This document shows, in pieces, positions 1 to 6,857 of a stretch of DNA of 16,783 nucleotides. The stretch is taken from NCBI GenBank assembly GCA_902491795.1, contig CABUIX010000045.1:1-16783 (forward strand). Direction: 5' to 3'. Every line of letters starts with the position of its first letter. Position 1 is the first letter of the stretch. The DNA is from an uncultured Bacteroidales bacterium (lineage in GTDB: Bacteria > Bacteroidota > Bacteroidia > Bacteroidales > UBA932). Under the pieces are notes generated by a model. It searched no databases. It worked only from the letters and a program-made list of their open reading frames with translations, and was not told where the DNA came from. A program made the position numbers and the translations under genes.

Positions 1-1286
1 CCCAGTGGTGGGAAAAGGACCTTGGATGCATGGTGATGCGCGACCGCAACCATCCTTCGGTGGTGATGTGGAGCATAGGCAACGAAGTGCCCGACCAGTC
101 CACTCCTGAGGGCCCCGGAATTGCACGGGCGATGATAAGCCTCTGCCATGAACTGGACCCTACGAGGCTCGTTACTTCCGGAAACGACAGGATCGCGGCT
201 GACAACGATCCGGCGACCGAGGAGTTTCTGGCCGAATTTGCCGACGACATTGTCGGATACAATTATCCCGACAGGTGGAGAACCCGCCGCGAGACGTACT
301 ACACCACCGACAAGCTGTGCTGGCCCGACAGGCGGGTGGTAGCTACCGAGGCCGGAGGAATGGGAGGATCCAGGGTGCCTTATGCCGTCGGGAATCAGAT
401 GTCCAGGGCAATGCGGGGCCGCAGCCAGAGGCAGCCTGATCCGTTGTCTGCCTCTTTCATCGACACCGAGCAGAGATGGAAGTACACTCTGGTCAACGAT
501 TTCGTAATCGGTGATTTCATGTGGACGGGTATCGACTATTACGGCGAGACACGCTGGCCTTCGAGGGGTGCGTCTTCGGGCTATCTGGACAATTGCGGCT
601 TCAAGAAGGACGGTTATTGGTTCTTCAAGAGCATCTGGTCGGACGAGCCTGTGCTTCATCTTGCCCGCGGTTGGAACTACGGCAGCGGCAGTATAGGGAA
701 GATCATGCAGGTGGTTGTGTTCACCAACTGTGGCAGCGTGGAGTTGTTCGTCAACGGTAAGTCTTATGGGACAAAGACGTTCGAGTTTCCTCGCAAGGGC
801 AATGTGAACGCATGGAACCAGCGACCCGAGGGTAAGGTCAACAGTTCGACAGCCGACCTGCATCTGACCTGGGATGTCGAATATCAGCCGGGTGAAGTCA
901 AGCTTGTGGGCACAAAGGACGGCAAGGAATACGTGGAGGTGTTCAGGACAGCCGGGGCTCCTGCGGGGTTCAGGGCAAGTCTTGACAGAGAGCGAATTAG
1001 TGCAGATCCTTCGGATGTGGCTCATCTGACGGTGGAGATCGTGGATGCGAACGGAACCGTGGTGCCTTCGGCCGACAATCTTGTGAAGTTCTCAGCTCCC
1101 GGTGCAAGGATCATCGGCGTGGAGAGCGGCAACATGTCAGACCTGTCGTCTGTGAAGGCGAGCGAGCGCAAGGCCTACGGAGGAATGTGCCTGGCGATTC
1201 TCCAGGCTCCTCGGGCAGGGGAGTATGAAGTGACCGTGACTGTTGACGGCCTTGGCTCCAAGACCCTGACGCTGGTGGCGGAGTAG
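1..1286 (+). CDS. Glycoside hydrolase family 2 enzyme, C-terminal part (5' end outside window)
   Basis: The reading frame is open from base 3 and begins QWWEKDLGCMVMRD, so the ATG at 30 is internal and the gene starts before the window; 427 codons remain. What is left is the second half of the TIM barrel plus two C-terminal beta domains. The GH2 acid/base motif NHPSVVMWSIGNEVP has its catalytic Glu codon at 84-86. The probable nucleophile is the Glu of VVATEAGG at 348-350, 88 codons on, a normal GH2 spacing. WTGIDYYGE and the block FKKDGYWFFKSIW follow as in Bacteroidota beta-galactosidase-like GH2s. A DUF4982-type module follows (VELFVNGKSYGTKTF, about 735-785). Last is an Ig-like GH2 C-terminal domain (PAGFRASLDRERISADPSD onwards). 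The likely role is exo-hydrolysis of a beta-linked sugar, in the periplasm or at the surface. The exact sugar cannot be told, because beta-galactosidase, glucuronidase and other activities share this fold. It converges on the PUL operon, so it is a separate transcription unit. Confidence 0.92.
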   Translation, partial: QWWEKDLGCMVMRDRNHPSVVMWSIGNEVPDQSTPEGPGIARAMISLCHELDPTRLVTSGNDRIAADNDPATEEFLAEFADDIVGYNYPDRWRTRRETYYTTDKLCWPDRRVVATEAGGMGGSRVPYAVGNQMSRAMRGRSQRQPDPLSASFIDTEQRWKYTLVNDFVIGDFMWTGIDYYGETRWPSRGASSGYLDNCGFKKDGYWFFKSIWSDEPVLHLARGWNYGSGSIGKIMQVVVFTNCGSVELFVNGKSYGTKTFEFPRKGNVNAWNQRPEGKVNSSTADLHLTWDVEYQPGEVKLVGTKDGKEYVEVFRTAGAPAGFRASLDRERISADPSDVAHLTVEIVDANGTVVPSADNLVKFSAPGARIIGVESGNMSDLSSVKASERKAYGGMCLAILQAPRAGEYEVTVTVDGLGSKTLTLVAE

Positions 1287-1328
1287 GGTGTTGCATTTGT
1301 GCATGGCTGCACATATTCCTGATGAAAG

Positions 1329-1365
1329 TCGGCCCCGGAGGTTCTTGAATGAATCCCGGGGCCGA
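1329..1365 (+). terminator. GC-rich hairpin downstream of the partial GH2 gene
   Basis: Ten consecutive base pairs form between 1329-1338 (tcggccccgg) and 1356-1365 (ccggggccga), with a 17-nt loop, 42 bases after the GH2 stop codon. The sequence after it (ttccgttgcaattctt) is only moderately T-rich, with no clean T-run. It may end or stabilise the GH2 transcript; intrinsic termination is plausible but not certain. Confidence 0.4.
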
Positions 1366-1458
1366 TTCCGTTGCAATTCTTGCAAGCTTGACGAGCCATC
1401 CGGAGTGCTGGTGAGTCCGGACATTGGGTATGTTTCCGACGGGCACTTCTTCTGTTCG

Positions 1459-1615
1459 GGTTCCTGCAATTCACCTGTCGCACCAACTGGCTTTCCAAGG
1501 GACTGCAGGGCATGCCGCTGCGACAGGTCGCGCAATTTTTGGGGGACCTGTCGCACTCACCCCTCTTCCAGGCCTCTCCAGGGCACATCACTGCGACAGG
1601 TGAATTGCAGGAACC
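1459..1615. repeat. Palindromic intergenic element A (four-box inverted repeat)
   Basis: The element is dyad-symmetric about base 1537. Its outer arms, 1459-1482 and 1592-1615, are perfect 24-bp inverted repeats. An inner stem pairs 1519-1529 with 1545-1555 (11 bp, 15-nt loop). The 10-bp box tgcgacaggt occurs four times without mismatch: reversed at 1473-1482, forward at 1519-1528, reversed at 1546-1555, forward at 1592-1601. Box 2 can pair with box 1 or with box 3, so the element can fold either as two side-by-side hairpins or as one nested structure. It aligns without gaps to element B 335 bp downstream. No transposase or integron-type core site is seen with it. A REP-like or MITE-like family is the nearest analogy; that is inference. 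Confidence 0.85.
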
Positions 1616-1641
1616 TAGGCGTGAATTTCTGCAGTCGCCGG

Positions 1642-1750
1642 GCTTGACTTTGATGAGCGCCAGCTTGAACTTTTCATAGGCACGGCTTGAGCTTTTTAGG
1701 AGCCCGACTTGAACTTTTCATAGGCACGGCCTGATCTTTTCAGGGGCCTG
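1642..1750. repeat. 22-bp tandem repeat, five units
   Basis: The units lie at 1642-1662 (21 bp), 1663-1684, 1685-1706, 1707-1728 and 1729-1750. Shared features are a start like GCTTGA, a central CTTTT run and a GG-rich end near GGCACG. Units 2 and 4 are nearly identical: 23 bp match exactly between 1664-1686 and 1708-1730. Units 3 and 5 agree at about 17 of 22 positions, so a 44-bp dimer has been duplicated. There are no spacers, so this is not a CRISPR array. The array sits between elements A and B. A unit length of about two DNA turns would place every unit on the same helix face. Confidence 0.8.
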
Positions 1751-1793
1751 GCCTGGTGCCCGGCCAGCGTCCCGTATCCCGCATGTGCCGCTT

Positions 1794-1950
1794 CGGCTCT
1801 GCAAATCATCGGGAACAGCATACCATATTCTATGGCACTGGAAGCTATGCGACTGTTCCCGATGGAACCAAAAAGGGTCCACCGGAAACACTTGACTGCC
1901 TTTCAGGGCACTCAAAGGCACACCGCTGTTCCCGATGATTCGCAGGAAAG
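1794..1950. repeat. Palindromic intergenic element B (homologue of element A)
   Basis: The element is dyad-symmetric about base 1872. Outer arms 1799-1819 and 1925-1945 pair over 21 bp with one mismatch (1803/1941). The inner hairpin 1854-1869 / 1875-1890 pairs at 13 of 16 positions around a five-A loop. The box atcgggaaca or its reverse complement lies at 1808-1817, 1854-1863, 1881-1890 (two mismatches) and 1927-1936. The spacing between box starts, 46/27/46, equals that in element A. A gap-free alignment of 1794-1950 to 1459-1615 gives about 87 identities in 157 by hand count. Shared framework includes ctgcaa-tca on the left and its inverse on the right. The boxes themselves differ from those in element A. 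Confidence 0.82.
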
Positions 1951-1960
1951 GGGCTGCACG

Positions 1961-1990
1961 AAAAATCCTGCCGGCACAGGCAGGATTTTT
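1961..1990 (-). terminator. Intrinsic terminator of the PUL operon
   Basis: A 12-bp stem (1961-1972 with 1979-1990) and a 6-nt loop lie 31 bases beyond the stop codon of the esterase gene. The stem is aaaaatcctgcc against its complement, so on the minus strand the GC part (atcctgcc) is followed by TTTTT. On the plus strand it is followed by an even longer T-run, so it could stop transcription from both directions. Confidence 0.8.
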
Positions 1991-2021
1991 TTTGAAGATT
2001 ATAAGGTATTGTCGGTATGTT

Positions 2022-3188
2022 CTATCTGAACAGCAGCGGAGCAAATTCCTTGAGGCAGCGCCTCCATGTAAGCCATTCGTGGGCTGTACCTTCCGAGACA
2101 TAATAGGTGTTGTTGATTCCTTTTGCGCTGAGTGCCTCGCTCATTTGTCTATGGTAGTCTCCTTCTTCCGATCCTATTCCTATGAAGAAAACTTTCATCT
2201 TGTCGTTGAATGCCTCGGGATCCTTGAATATTCCGCCGTAGGCCTCGTCAAGATTGTTGATGTCCAGACCGCCAGCACCGCTGAAGCCGCCCATGTAGGC
2301 GAACTTGTCGAGATTGTTGAGGACGATGTTGTAGGTCTGGTAGCCTCCCCACGAAAGTCCTGCCATAGCTCTGTGCTCCCTGTCGGGTATCGTCCTGAAG
2401 GTGGAGTCTATGAACGGAATGATGTCATTGAGAAGGATCGGTGCGAATGTGGCTCCGAAGGCTTCTCGCGACTGCTCGGAGTTGGTCCTGCCCATTGTCT
2501 TGTAGCCGAAGCTTATGGCTATGTCTCCACTGTCCATGACGACAATCATCGGCTTGGCTTTGCCCGAGGCCGTAATGTTGTCCATTATCCAGTTCATCTT
2601 GCCCTGGTTGGGCCAGCCTAGTTCGTCTTCGCACATTCCGTGCTGCAGGTAGAGTACCGGATAGCGCTTGTCGGGATTCAGTTCATATTCTGCCGGTGTG
2701 TAGACGAAGCATCTGCGGTATTCACCTGACTGCTCCGAATAATAGACGCAGGAACGGACCTGTCCGTGGGGGACGTCCTGGGGTCTGTAGTAGTCTCCTT
2801 CCGGACCTTCGGGCACTTCAACCGCGCTTGATCTTCCGAATGATCCGCAGTAGGTTTCGGACATGGGATCAGCAACCGTTGCACCGTCTATGATGAAGTG
2901 GTAGAAGTGGAATCCGATGGCTAGGGGTTCCGTGTTGCCTGTCCAGTAGCCGTTGTCGAGTCTAGTCATCCTGTATTTGCCCCGGCAGTCAACGATGACT
3001 TCGTTGGCGTCAGGGGCATAGATGCAGAAGTATGCCCTGCGGTCGGAGTCCACGCGCGGATAGTCCCGCTGGAACAGTGCCGTTTCCGAAACTTGGGTGC
3101 GTGACAGGACTTCCTCGTCCTGCGAGTATGAGTATCCTGTTGTTGCGGCGATGGCGATCAGCAGGATCGGGAGTTTCTTGTTTGTCAT
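2022..3188 (-). CDS. Secreted CE1-type alpha/beta-hydrolase esterase with N-terminal CBM48-like domain
   Basis: A 388-residue carbohydrate esterase that probably removes acyl groups (acetyl or hydroxycinnamoyl) from a glycan. The ATG at 3188 is preferred because it gives MTNKKLPILLIAIAAT, a good signal peptide, and lies 10 bases after the upstream GH2 stop. The in-frame ATG at 3209 would overlap that gene and add seven charged or polar residues before the signal. Residues about 40-125 form an E-set/CBM48-like module (RRAYFCIYAPDANEVIVDC, then FHFYHFIIDG). The hydrolase domain follows (RYPVLYLQHG). The nucleophile elbow is GLSWGG with Ser279, and the catalytic His370 is in TAHEWLTWRR. The acid is probably in the GIGSEEGD segment but is not assigned firmly. 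It is the last gene of the susC operon. Ester specificity cannot be told from sequence. Confidence 0.88.
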   Translation of the reverse strand: MTNKKLPILLIAIAATTGYSYSQDEEVLSRTQVSETALFQRDYPRVDSDRRAYFCIYAPDANEVIVDCRGKYRMTRLDNGYWTGNTEPLAIGFHFYHFIIDGATVADPMSETYCGSFGRSSAVEVPEGPEGDYYRPQDVPHGQVRSCVYYSEQSGEYRRCFVYTPAEYELNPDKRYPVLYLQHGMCEDELGWPNQGKMNWIMDNITASGKAKPMIVVMDSGDIAISFGYKTMGRTNSEQSREAFGATFAPILLNDIIPFIDSTFRTIPDREHRAMAGLSWGGYQTYNIVLNNLDKFAYMGGFSGAGGLDINNLDEAYGGIFKDPEAFNDKMKVFFIGIGSEEGDYHRQMSEALSAKGINNTYYVSEGTAHEWLTWRRCLKEFAPLLFR

Positions 3189-3198
3189 GCGGTGTATT

Positions 3199-5643
3199 TC
3201 ATTTTGCATTTATCGTGATTGATGCAGGTTCCACTCCATCGGCGGTGGCGGTGAAGCTGAATTCGCCGGGTTCTCCTGAAGACTGCACGATGGCGGTGAG
3301 TTTGCCGCTGAAAAGGTGCATCTCGGGCAGGTGGAAGAGGTCAAGGCAGGTCGGGTCACCGTTGGCTGATGCCCTGTAGAAGCCTGCCTGGCCGCTTGTG
3401 CTGAACTTGACCAGCCGTCCGTCGGAGGGGCAGAGGTTGCCGTCCTTGTCGACAATGCTGACCTCTATGTATGCGAGGTCCTTGCCGTCGGCCGAGATTT
3501 CCTGCCTGTCTACCTTGACCTCGAGCCTTGCGGGCTGTCCGGCGGTGCGGACACTTTGTTCGGCTGCGGGCTTTCCGTCCTTGTCGTATGCCACCACGCG
3601 TATCTCGCCGGGTTCATATCTGACGTCGTCCCACATCAGCCTGTAGCGGGTCAGGTCGGGACCGTCTGACTTGCCGGAACTGCCGGTTTTTGTCCGCAGT
3701 CCCTGGCTCTTTCCGTTGACGAAGAGCTCGGCGGAGGGGTAGTTGGTGTAGACGAACACAGGGGTGATCTCGCCCTCCCTCCCGGGCCAGGTCCAGTGTG
3801 GGAGTATGTGCAGTGTCTGCTCGCCGGGACGCCATACGCTGCGGTAGAGCCAGTAGCGGTCCTTGGGGATGGATGCCAGGTCGATGATTCCGAAGTTGGA
3901 ACTGTGGTTCGGCATCACGTTGTAGGGAGTGGGCTCCCCGAGGTAGTCAAATCCTGTCCAGACGAACTGGCCGATCTCCCAGGGCTTGTCTTCGGCCATG
4001 GCGAAGTCCATGTCGGGAAGGTTCGACCAGCTGCAGTATTCCACGTCGTATGACGAGCACTGCAGGTCGTCGTGGTTGACGTCGGCCGTCATCTCAACAG
4101 GGAATTTGTACACGCCCCTGGAGGAGATTGTCGATGCTGTCTCGCTTCCGAGCACGAGCCGCTGCGGCAGCGTGTCGTAGGCCTGCTGGTAGAGATGCAC
4201 CCTGTAGTTGAAACCGGGCACGTCGAGCAGGGTTGCGAGGCCGTTCTCCAGAACGCAGAGCACCTGGTCCATTCCGCAGGTGATGAATCTGGAGGGGTCT
4301 TCGCGGCGGCAGATGTCGCTGAGGTACTTTGCTGTCCTGTAACCGCTGGGGTCGCACTGGCTGGGCACTTCATTGCCTATGCTCCAGAACACCACCGACG
4401 GGCAGTTGCGGTACTGGTGCAGCATGTTCACCATGTCCTTTTCGGCCCATTCGTTGAAGTAGAGGTGGTAGCCGTTGCGGCACTTGGCGATGTCCCATTC
4501 GTCGAAGGGCTCGATCATCATCATGAATCCCATCTCGTCGCAGAGTTGCACGAGTTCAGGTGCCGGCATGTTGTGGGAGGTGCGGATGGCGTCGCAGCCC
4601 ATCTCCTTGAGCAGCGTGAGCTGGCGCCTGAGGGCTGCCTCGTTGACGGCTGCACCCAAGGGACCGAGGTCGTGGTGGTTGCAGACTCCCTGAAACTTGC
4701 GGTGCTCTCCGTTGAGGAAGAATCCCTTGTCGGGGATGAGCTCGATGGTGCGTATTCCGAAGCGGCTGGTGTATTCGTCGACCTTCCTGCCGTCCTTGTA
4801 GACCGAGGTCACGGCGTAATAGAGGTTCGGATGCTCCGGACTCCAGAGCGCCGGCTTGTCGACGGTGATGTCCTGCACGAATCCGTATTCCGTCCTTTCG
4901 GCATTGTCGCCGGACGCCACTGTCGTGCCGTCGGCCGTGCTTATGTCGGTGCTGATGCGGTCGGCTCCTTCGACAGAGACCTTTATGTTGACCCGGGCCT
5001 CATCGCTGCTGACCTCGGGGGTGGTTATCTGCGTGCCCCAGACAGGCACGTGAACCTTGTCGGTGACAATCAGGTGGACGTTGCGGTAGAGTCCTGCCCC
5101 GGGATACCATCTTGACGACTCGGGGAGGTTGTTGAGCCTTACGGCCAGCACGTTGCCCTTGCCGTCGGGGTTGAGGTAGGGGGTTATGTCGTAGTGGAAG
5201 GACACATAGCCGTAGGGCCTGTAGCCGACGAACTCGCCGTTGATGTAGACCTGGGAGTGGCTCATGGCCCCGTCGAAGAGGATCTCCACGGACTGTCCGG
5301 GAACATAGTCCGGTATGTCGAACTTTATTCTGTACCAGCCTGTGCCGGTGTAGGGGAGTCCTCCGGTGCGCCCTGTCTTCAGGCTCGCCTCGGTCTCGAA
5401 ATTCTGGGTTATGGCAACTACCTGGGCATCGTTCCCGGCGTCGAACGGTCCGTAAATGGCCCAGTCGTGCGGAACAGTCACGCTCTCCCAGGAGCTGTCG
5501 TCATGATTGGTCGTGGAGAAATTGCCGTCTTCCCTGGTGAATTTCCATCCCTTTTCGAGCAGGAACTCCTGCCGCGGGCTTTGGCCGGATGCGAGCGCTG
5601 CGCAGAGGAGCAGCGACAGAGTAGTCAGAACTTTCTTTGTCAT
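3199..5643 (-). CDS. Secreted GH2 glycosidase (beta-galactosidase-like, DUF4982 type)
   Basis: An 814-residue exo-glycosidase. The start at 5643 is chosen because MTKKVLTTLSLLLCAALA is a signal peptide; the frame extends upstream to 5706 with no signal-like sequence. Domain order: GH2 sugar-binding jelly roll (about 25-200), Ig-like domain (205-300), TIM barrel (about 305-620), DUF4982-type module (SAELFVNGKSQG, about 630-700) and an Ig-like C-terminal domain (PARLEVKVDRQEISADG, about 705-814). The acid/base is Glu425 in PSVVFWSIGNEVP; the nucleophile is Glu501 in VLGSETAST. Length and order are normal for Bacteroidota GH2s, and both catalytic residues are present, so it should be active. It shares architecture with the partial GH2 at the left edge. 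It is more GC-rich than the other operon genes (one 60-base sample is 65% against 42% in the susE-like gene) and follows the widest gap in the operon, 78 bp. The sugar cleaved is unknown. Confidence 0.93.
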   Translation of the reverse strand: MTKKVLTTLSLLLCAALASGQSPRQEFLLEKGWKFTREDGNFSTTNHDDSSWESVTVPHDWAIYGPFDAGNDAQVVAITQNFETEASLKTGRTGGLPYTGTGWYRIKFDIPDYVPGQSVEILFDGAMSHSQVYINGEFVGYRPYGYVSFHYDITPYLNPDGKGNVLAVRLNNLPESSRWYPGAGLYRNVHLIVTDKVHVPVWGTQITTPEVSSDEARVNIKVSVEGADRISTDISTADGTTVASGDNAERTEYGFVQDITVDKPALWSPEHPNLYYAVTSVYKDGRKVDEYTSRFGIRTIELIPDKGFFLNGEHRKFQGVCNHHDLGPLGAAVNEAALRRQLTLLKEMGCDAIRTSHNMPAPELVQLCDEMGFMMMIEPFDEWDIAKCRNGYHLYFNEWAEKDMVNMLHQYRNCPSVVFWSIGNEVPSQCDPSGYRTAKYLSDICRREDPSRFITCGMDQVLCVLENGLATLLDVPGFNYRVHLYQQAYDTLPQRLVLGSETASTISSRGVYKFPVEMTADVNHDDLQCSSYDVEYCSWSNLPDMDFAMAEDKPWEIGQFVWTGFDYLGEPTPYNVMPNHSSNFGIIDLASIPKDRYWLYRSVWRPGEQTLHILPHWTWPGREGEITPVFVYTNYPSAELFVNGKSQGLRTKTGSSGKSDGPDLTRYRLMWDDVRYEPGEIRVVAYDKDGKPAAEQSVRTAGQPARLEVKVDRQEISADGKDLAYIEVSIVDKDGNLCPSDGRLVKFSTSGQAGFYRASANGDPTCLDLFHLPEMHLFSGKLTAIVQSSGEPGEFSFTATADGVEPASITINAK

Positions 5644-5721
5644 GTGGTTGGTTTTGTCATTACGAATGATAAAGATAGCGAAATTTCCGGTACATGGATT
5701 ATGCAATCAGAGGTCATTCGG

Positions 5722-6846
5722 CTACTGGACTGCCTCAATGGCGAGATGCCAGGTACAATCTGCAGACTCATAGTAGAATCTGAAATTGTATCGGCCCGGC
5801 GAACTTAACGTCATGTTGGCGTCACCTCCAACCAATGGCTTTGCAACATCGTTGTGATAGATCTTCACGTCAGAACCGTCTGCAACCTTGAGGCTGTTCA
5901 TGTCCTTGGGGCCGAAAGTGTAGCTCCAACTGTCATTTATGGATATTCTGAAGTTGCCGGAATTGTATTCTGCCTGGCACGTCCAGTCGTTTGTCTCGGG
6001 GTCGTAGACCAGTTCCGGGTTGTTCCCGAATCCCCAGTTCCCGTTGAATCCGCATAGCCTTATGGGTCCTGAAAGGGGGTCAACACTGTATTCGCCCGAG
6101 TTGAGATCAACCTTGAACCAGCTGAGCTCGGCTTCGGACACAATGGGGTTGCCCCCGTTTCTTGCCAGACGTCCACCTTCGTCGCCGTAACGGTCTCCTT
6201 CTGTGGTTCCGGCGTATGTATATTCGAGCAGGTTGAATGAATTGCTTTGTATCGAACTGTTTTTCATGTTTATGAGACCCCTGTATGTCTTGCTGCCTGA
6301 AGAGTCTTCCTCCATTCCGTCGCGGTCGGGGTGGCTGCCGTTGAAGTCTCCGCTCACATACAGCATATTGATTCCTGTGCTTATTCTTGCAATGTCAAAA
6401 TCGATGTTGACGGTTTCGGAACTTACTACTGTAAAATTGCTTCCGGTGGTGGCGGTGACCCTGCAGGGCACAGTCTGCAGGCCTCCTTTAGGCAAGCCGA
6501 GATAACTTTCTCCGATGAGCCTGTTGTAGAGGGTCTGATAGTCAATTGAGTACTCGGTGCCGTTGATGTTGGCCGCAAGGCACATGTCAGGGTAGTTTTC
6601 GCTCGACATGTATATTGAGTAGTCTACGGCGGTTTTTGCTCCGAAATCGGCTGGAGTCCACTTGAAGGTGACGAGTCCGTTCTGGTCGTAGTTGGCCTGT
6701 GATACCTCTACTGTCTGCATGTGTTCAATTGCCGGAGGCACTATGTCTGCTGACGGGAAGGTCTTTGAGATTTCCAGTCCGTTTGGGTCACAGGATGCAA
6801 GTATTGCCGTGGCCGTGAGAATTGAAAAGTAGTTTATGTGTTTCAT
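5722..6846 (-). CDS. SusE/SusF-like outer-membrane glycan-binding lipoprotein
   Basis: A 374-residue surface lipoprotein. MKHINYFSILTATAILASC is a lipoprotein signal with the acylated Cys at residue 19. The following residues (DPNGLE) carry acidic side chains, compatible with surface export. Residues about 25-130 resemble the SusE N-terminal domain (VTFKWTPADFG, TAVDYSIYMSS). Two beta-sandwich, CBM-like segments follow: LYVSGDFNGSHPDRDG (about 160-255), then IRLCGFNGNWGFGN (about 260-370), a typical SusE/F C-terminal binding module with Trp and Tyr side chains able to stack on sugars. It starts 11 bases after the susD stop, so it is cotranscribed and probably translationally linked. It most likely helps hold glycan at the SusCD complex. 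These proteins vary greatly between PULs, so the ligand cannot be inferred. Confidence 0.85.
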   Translation of the reverse strand: MKHINYFSILTATAILASCDPNGLEISKTFPSADIVPPAIEHMQTVEVSQANYDQNGLVTFKWTPADFGAKTAVDYSIYMSSENYPDMCLAANINGTEYSIDYQTLYNRLIGESYLGLPKGGLQTVPCRVTATTGSNFTVVSSETVNIDFDIARISTGINMLYVSGDFNGSHPDRDGMEEDSSGSKTYRGLINMKNSSIQSNSFNLLEYTYAGTTEGDRYGDEGGRLARNGGNPIVSEAELSWFKVDLNSGEYSVDPLSGPIRLCGFNGNWGFGNNPELVYDPETNDWTCQAEYNSGNFRISINDSWSYTFGPKDMNSLKVADGSDVKIYHNDVAKPLVGGDANMTLSSPGRYNFRFYYESADCTWHLAIEAVQ

Positions 6847-6857
6847 TATGTGTTCGT

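Larger units (their letters stand above)
1287..2021. other. Repeat-rich intergenic region between convergent genes
   Basis: No credible gene is seen in these 735 bases on either strand. The open frames present are antisense or cross the repeats, and lack any recognisable motif. From left to right the region holds a GC-rich hairpin (1329-1365), a stretch with nothing recognised (1366-1458), palindromic element A (1459-1615), a 22-bp tandem repeat (1642-1750), palindromic element B (1794-1950) and a terminator hairpin (1961-1990). Transcripts from both sides would enter it as 3' untranslated sequence. Confidence 0.85.

Noticed and set aside
1431..1440. Possible fifth copy of the element B box (tgtttccgac)
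   Set aside because: It matches the box at 8 of 10 positions but has no partner at the expected 46- or 27-bp spacing, so it is treated as chance.
1288..1647. 119-residue plus-strand open frame and several antisense frames after the left GH2
   Set aside because: They run through palindrome A and the GC hairpin, have no motif or signal, and the frames overlap each other. The repeat structure explains the sequence better.
1642..1750. Possible CRISPR array
   Set aside because: The 22-bp units are contiguous, with no unique spacers and no cas genes in the window.
1459..1950. Integron attC sites
   Set aside because: The size and imperfect symmetry recall attC sites, but no GTTRRRY / RYYYAAC core pair is seen at the ends, and no integrase or gene cassettes are present.
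4072..5115. 347-residue plus-strand open frame
   Set aside because: It lies antisense within the GC-rich GH2 gene, which has intact catalytic motifs; the translation is Val/His-rich with no recognisable domain. It is a by-product of high GC at third positions.
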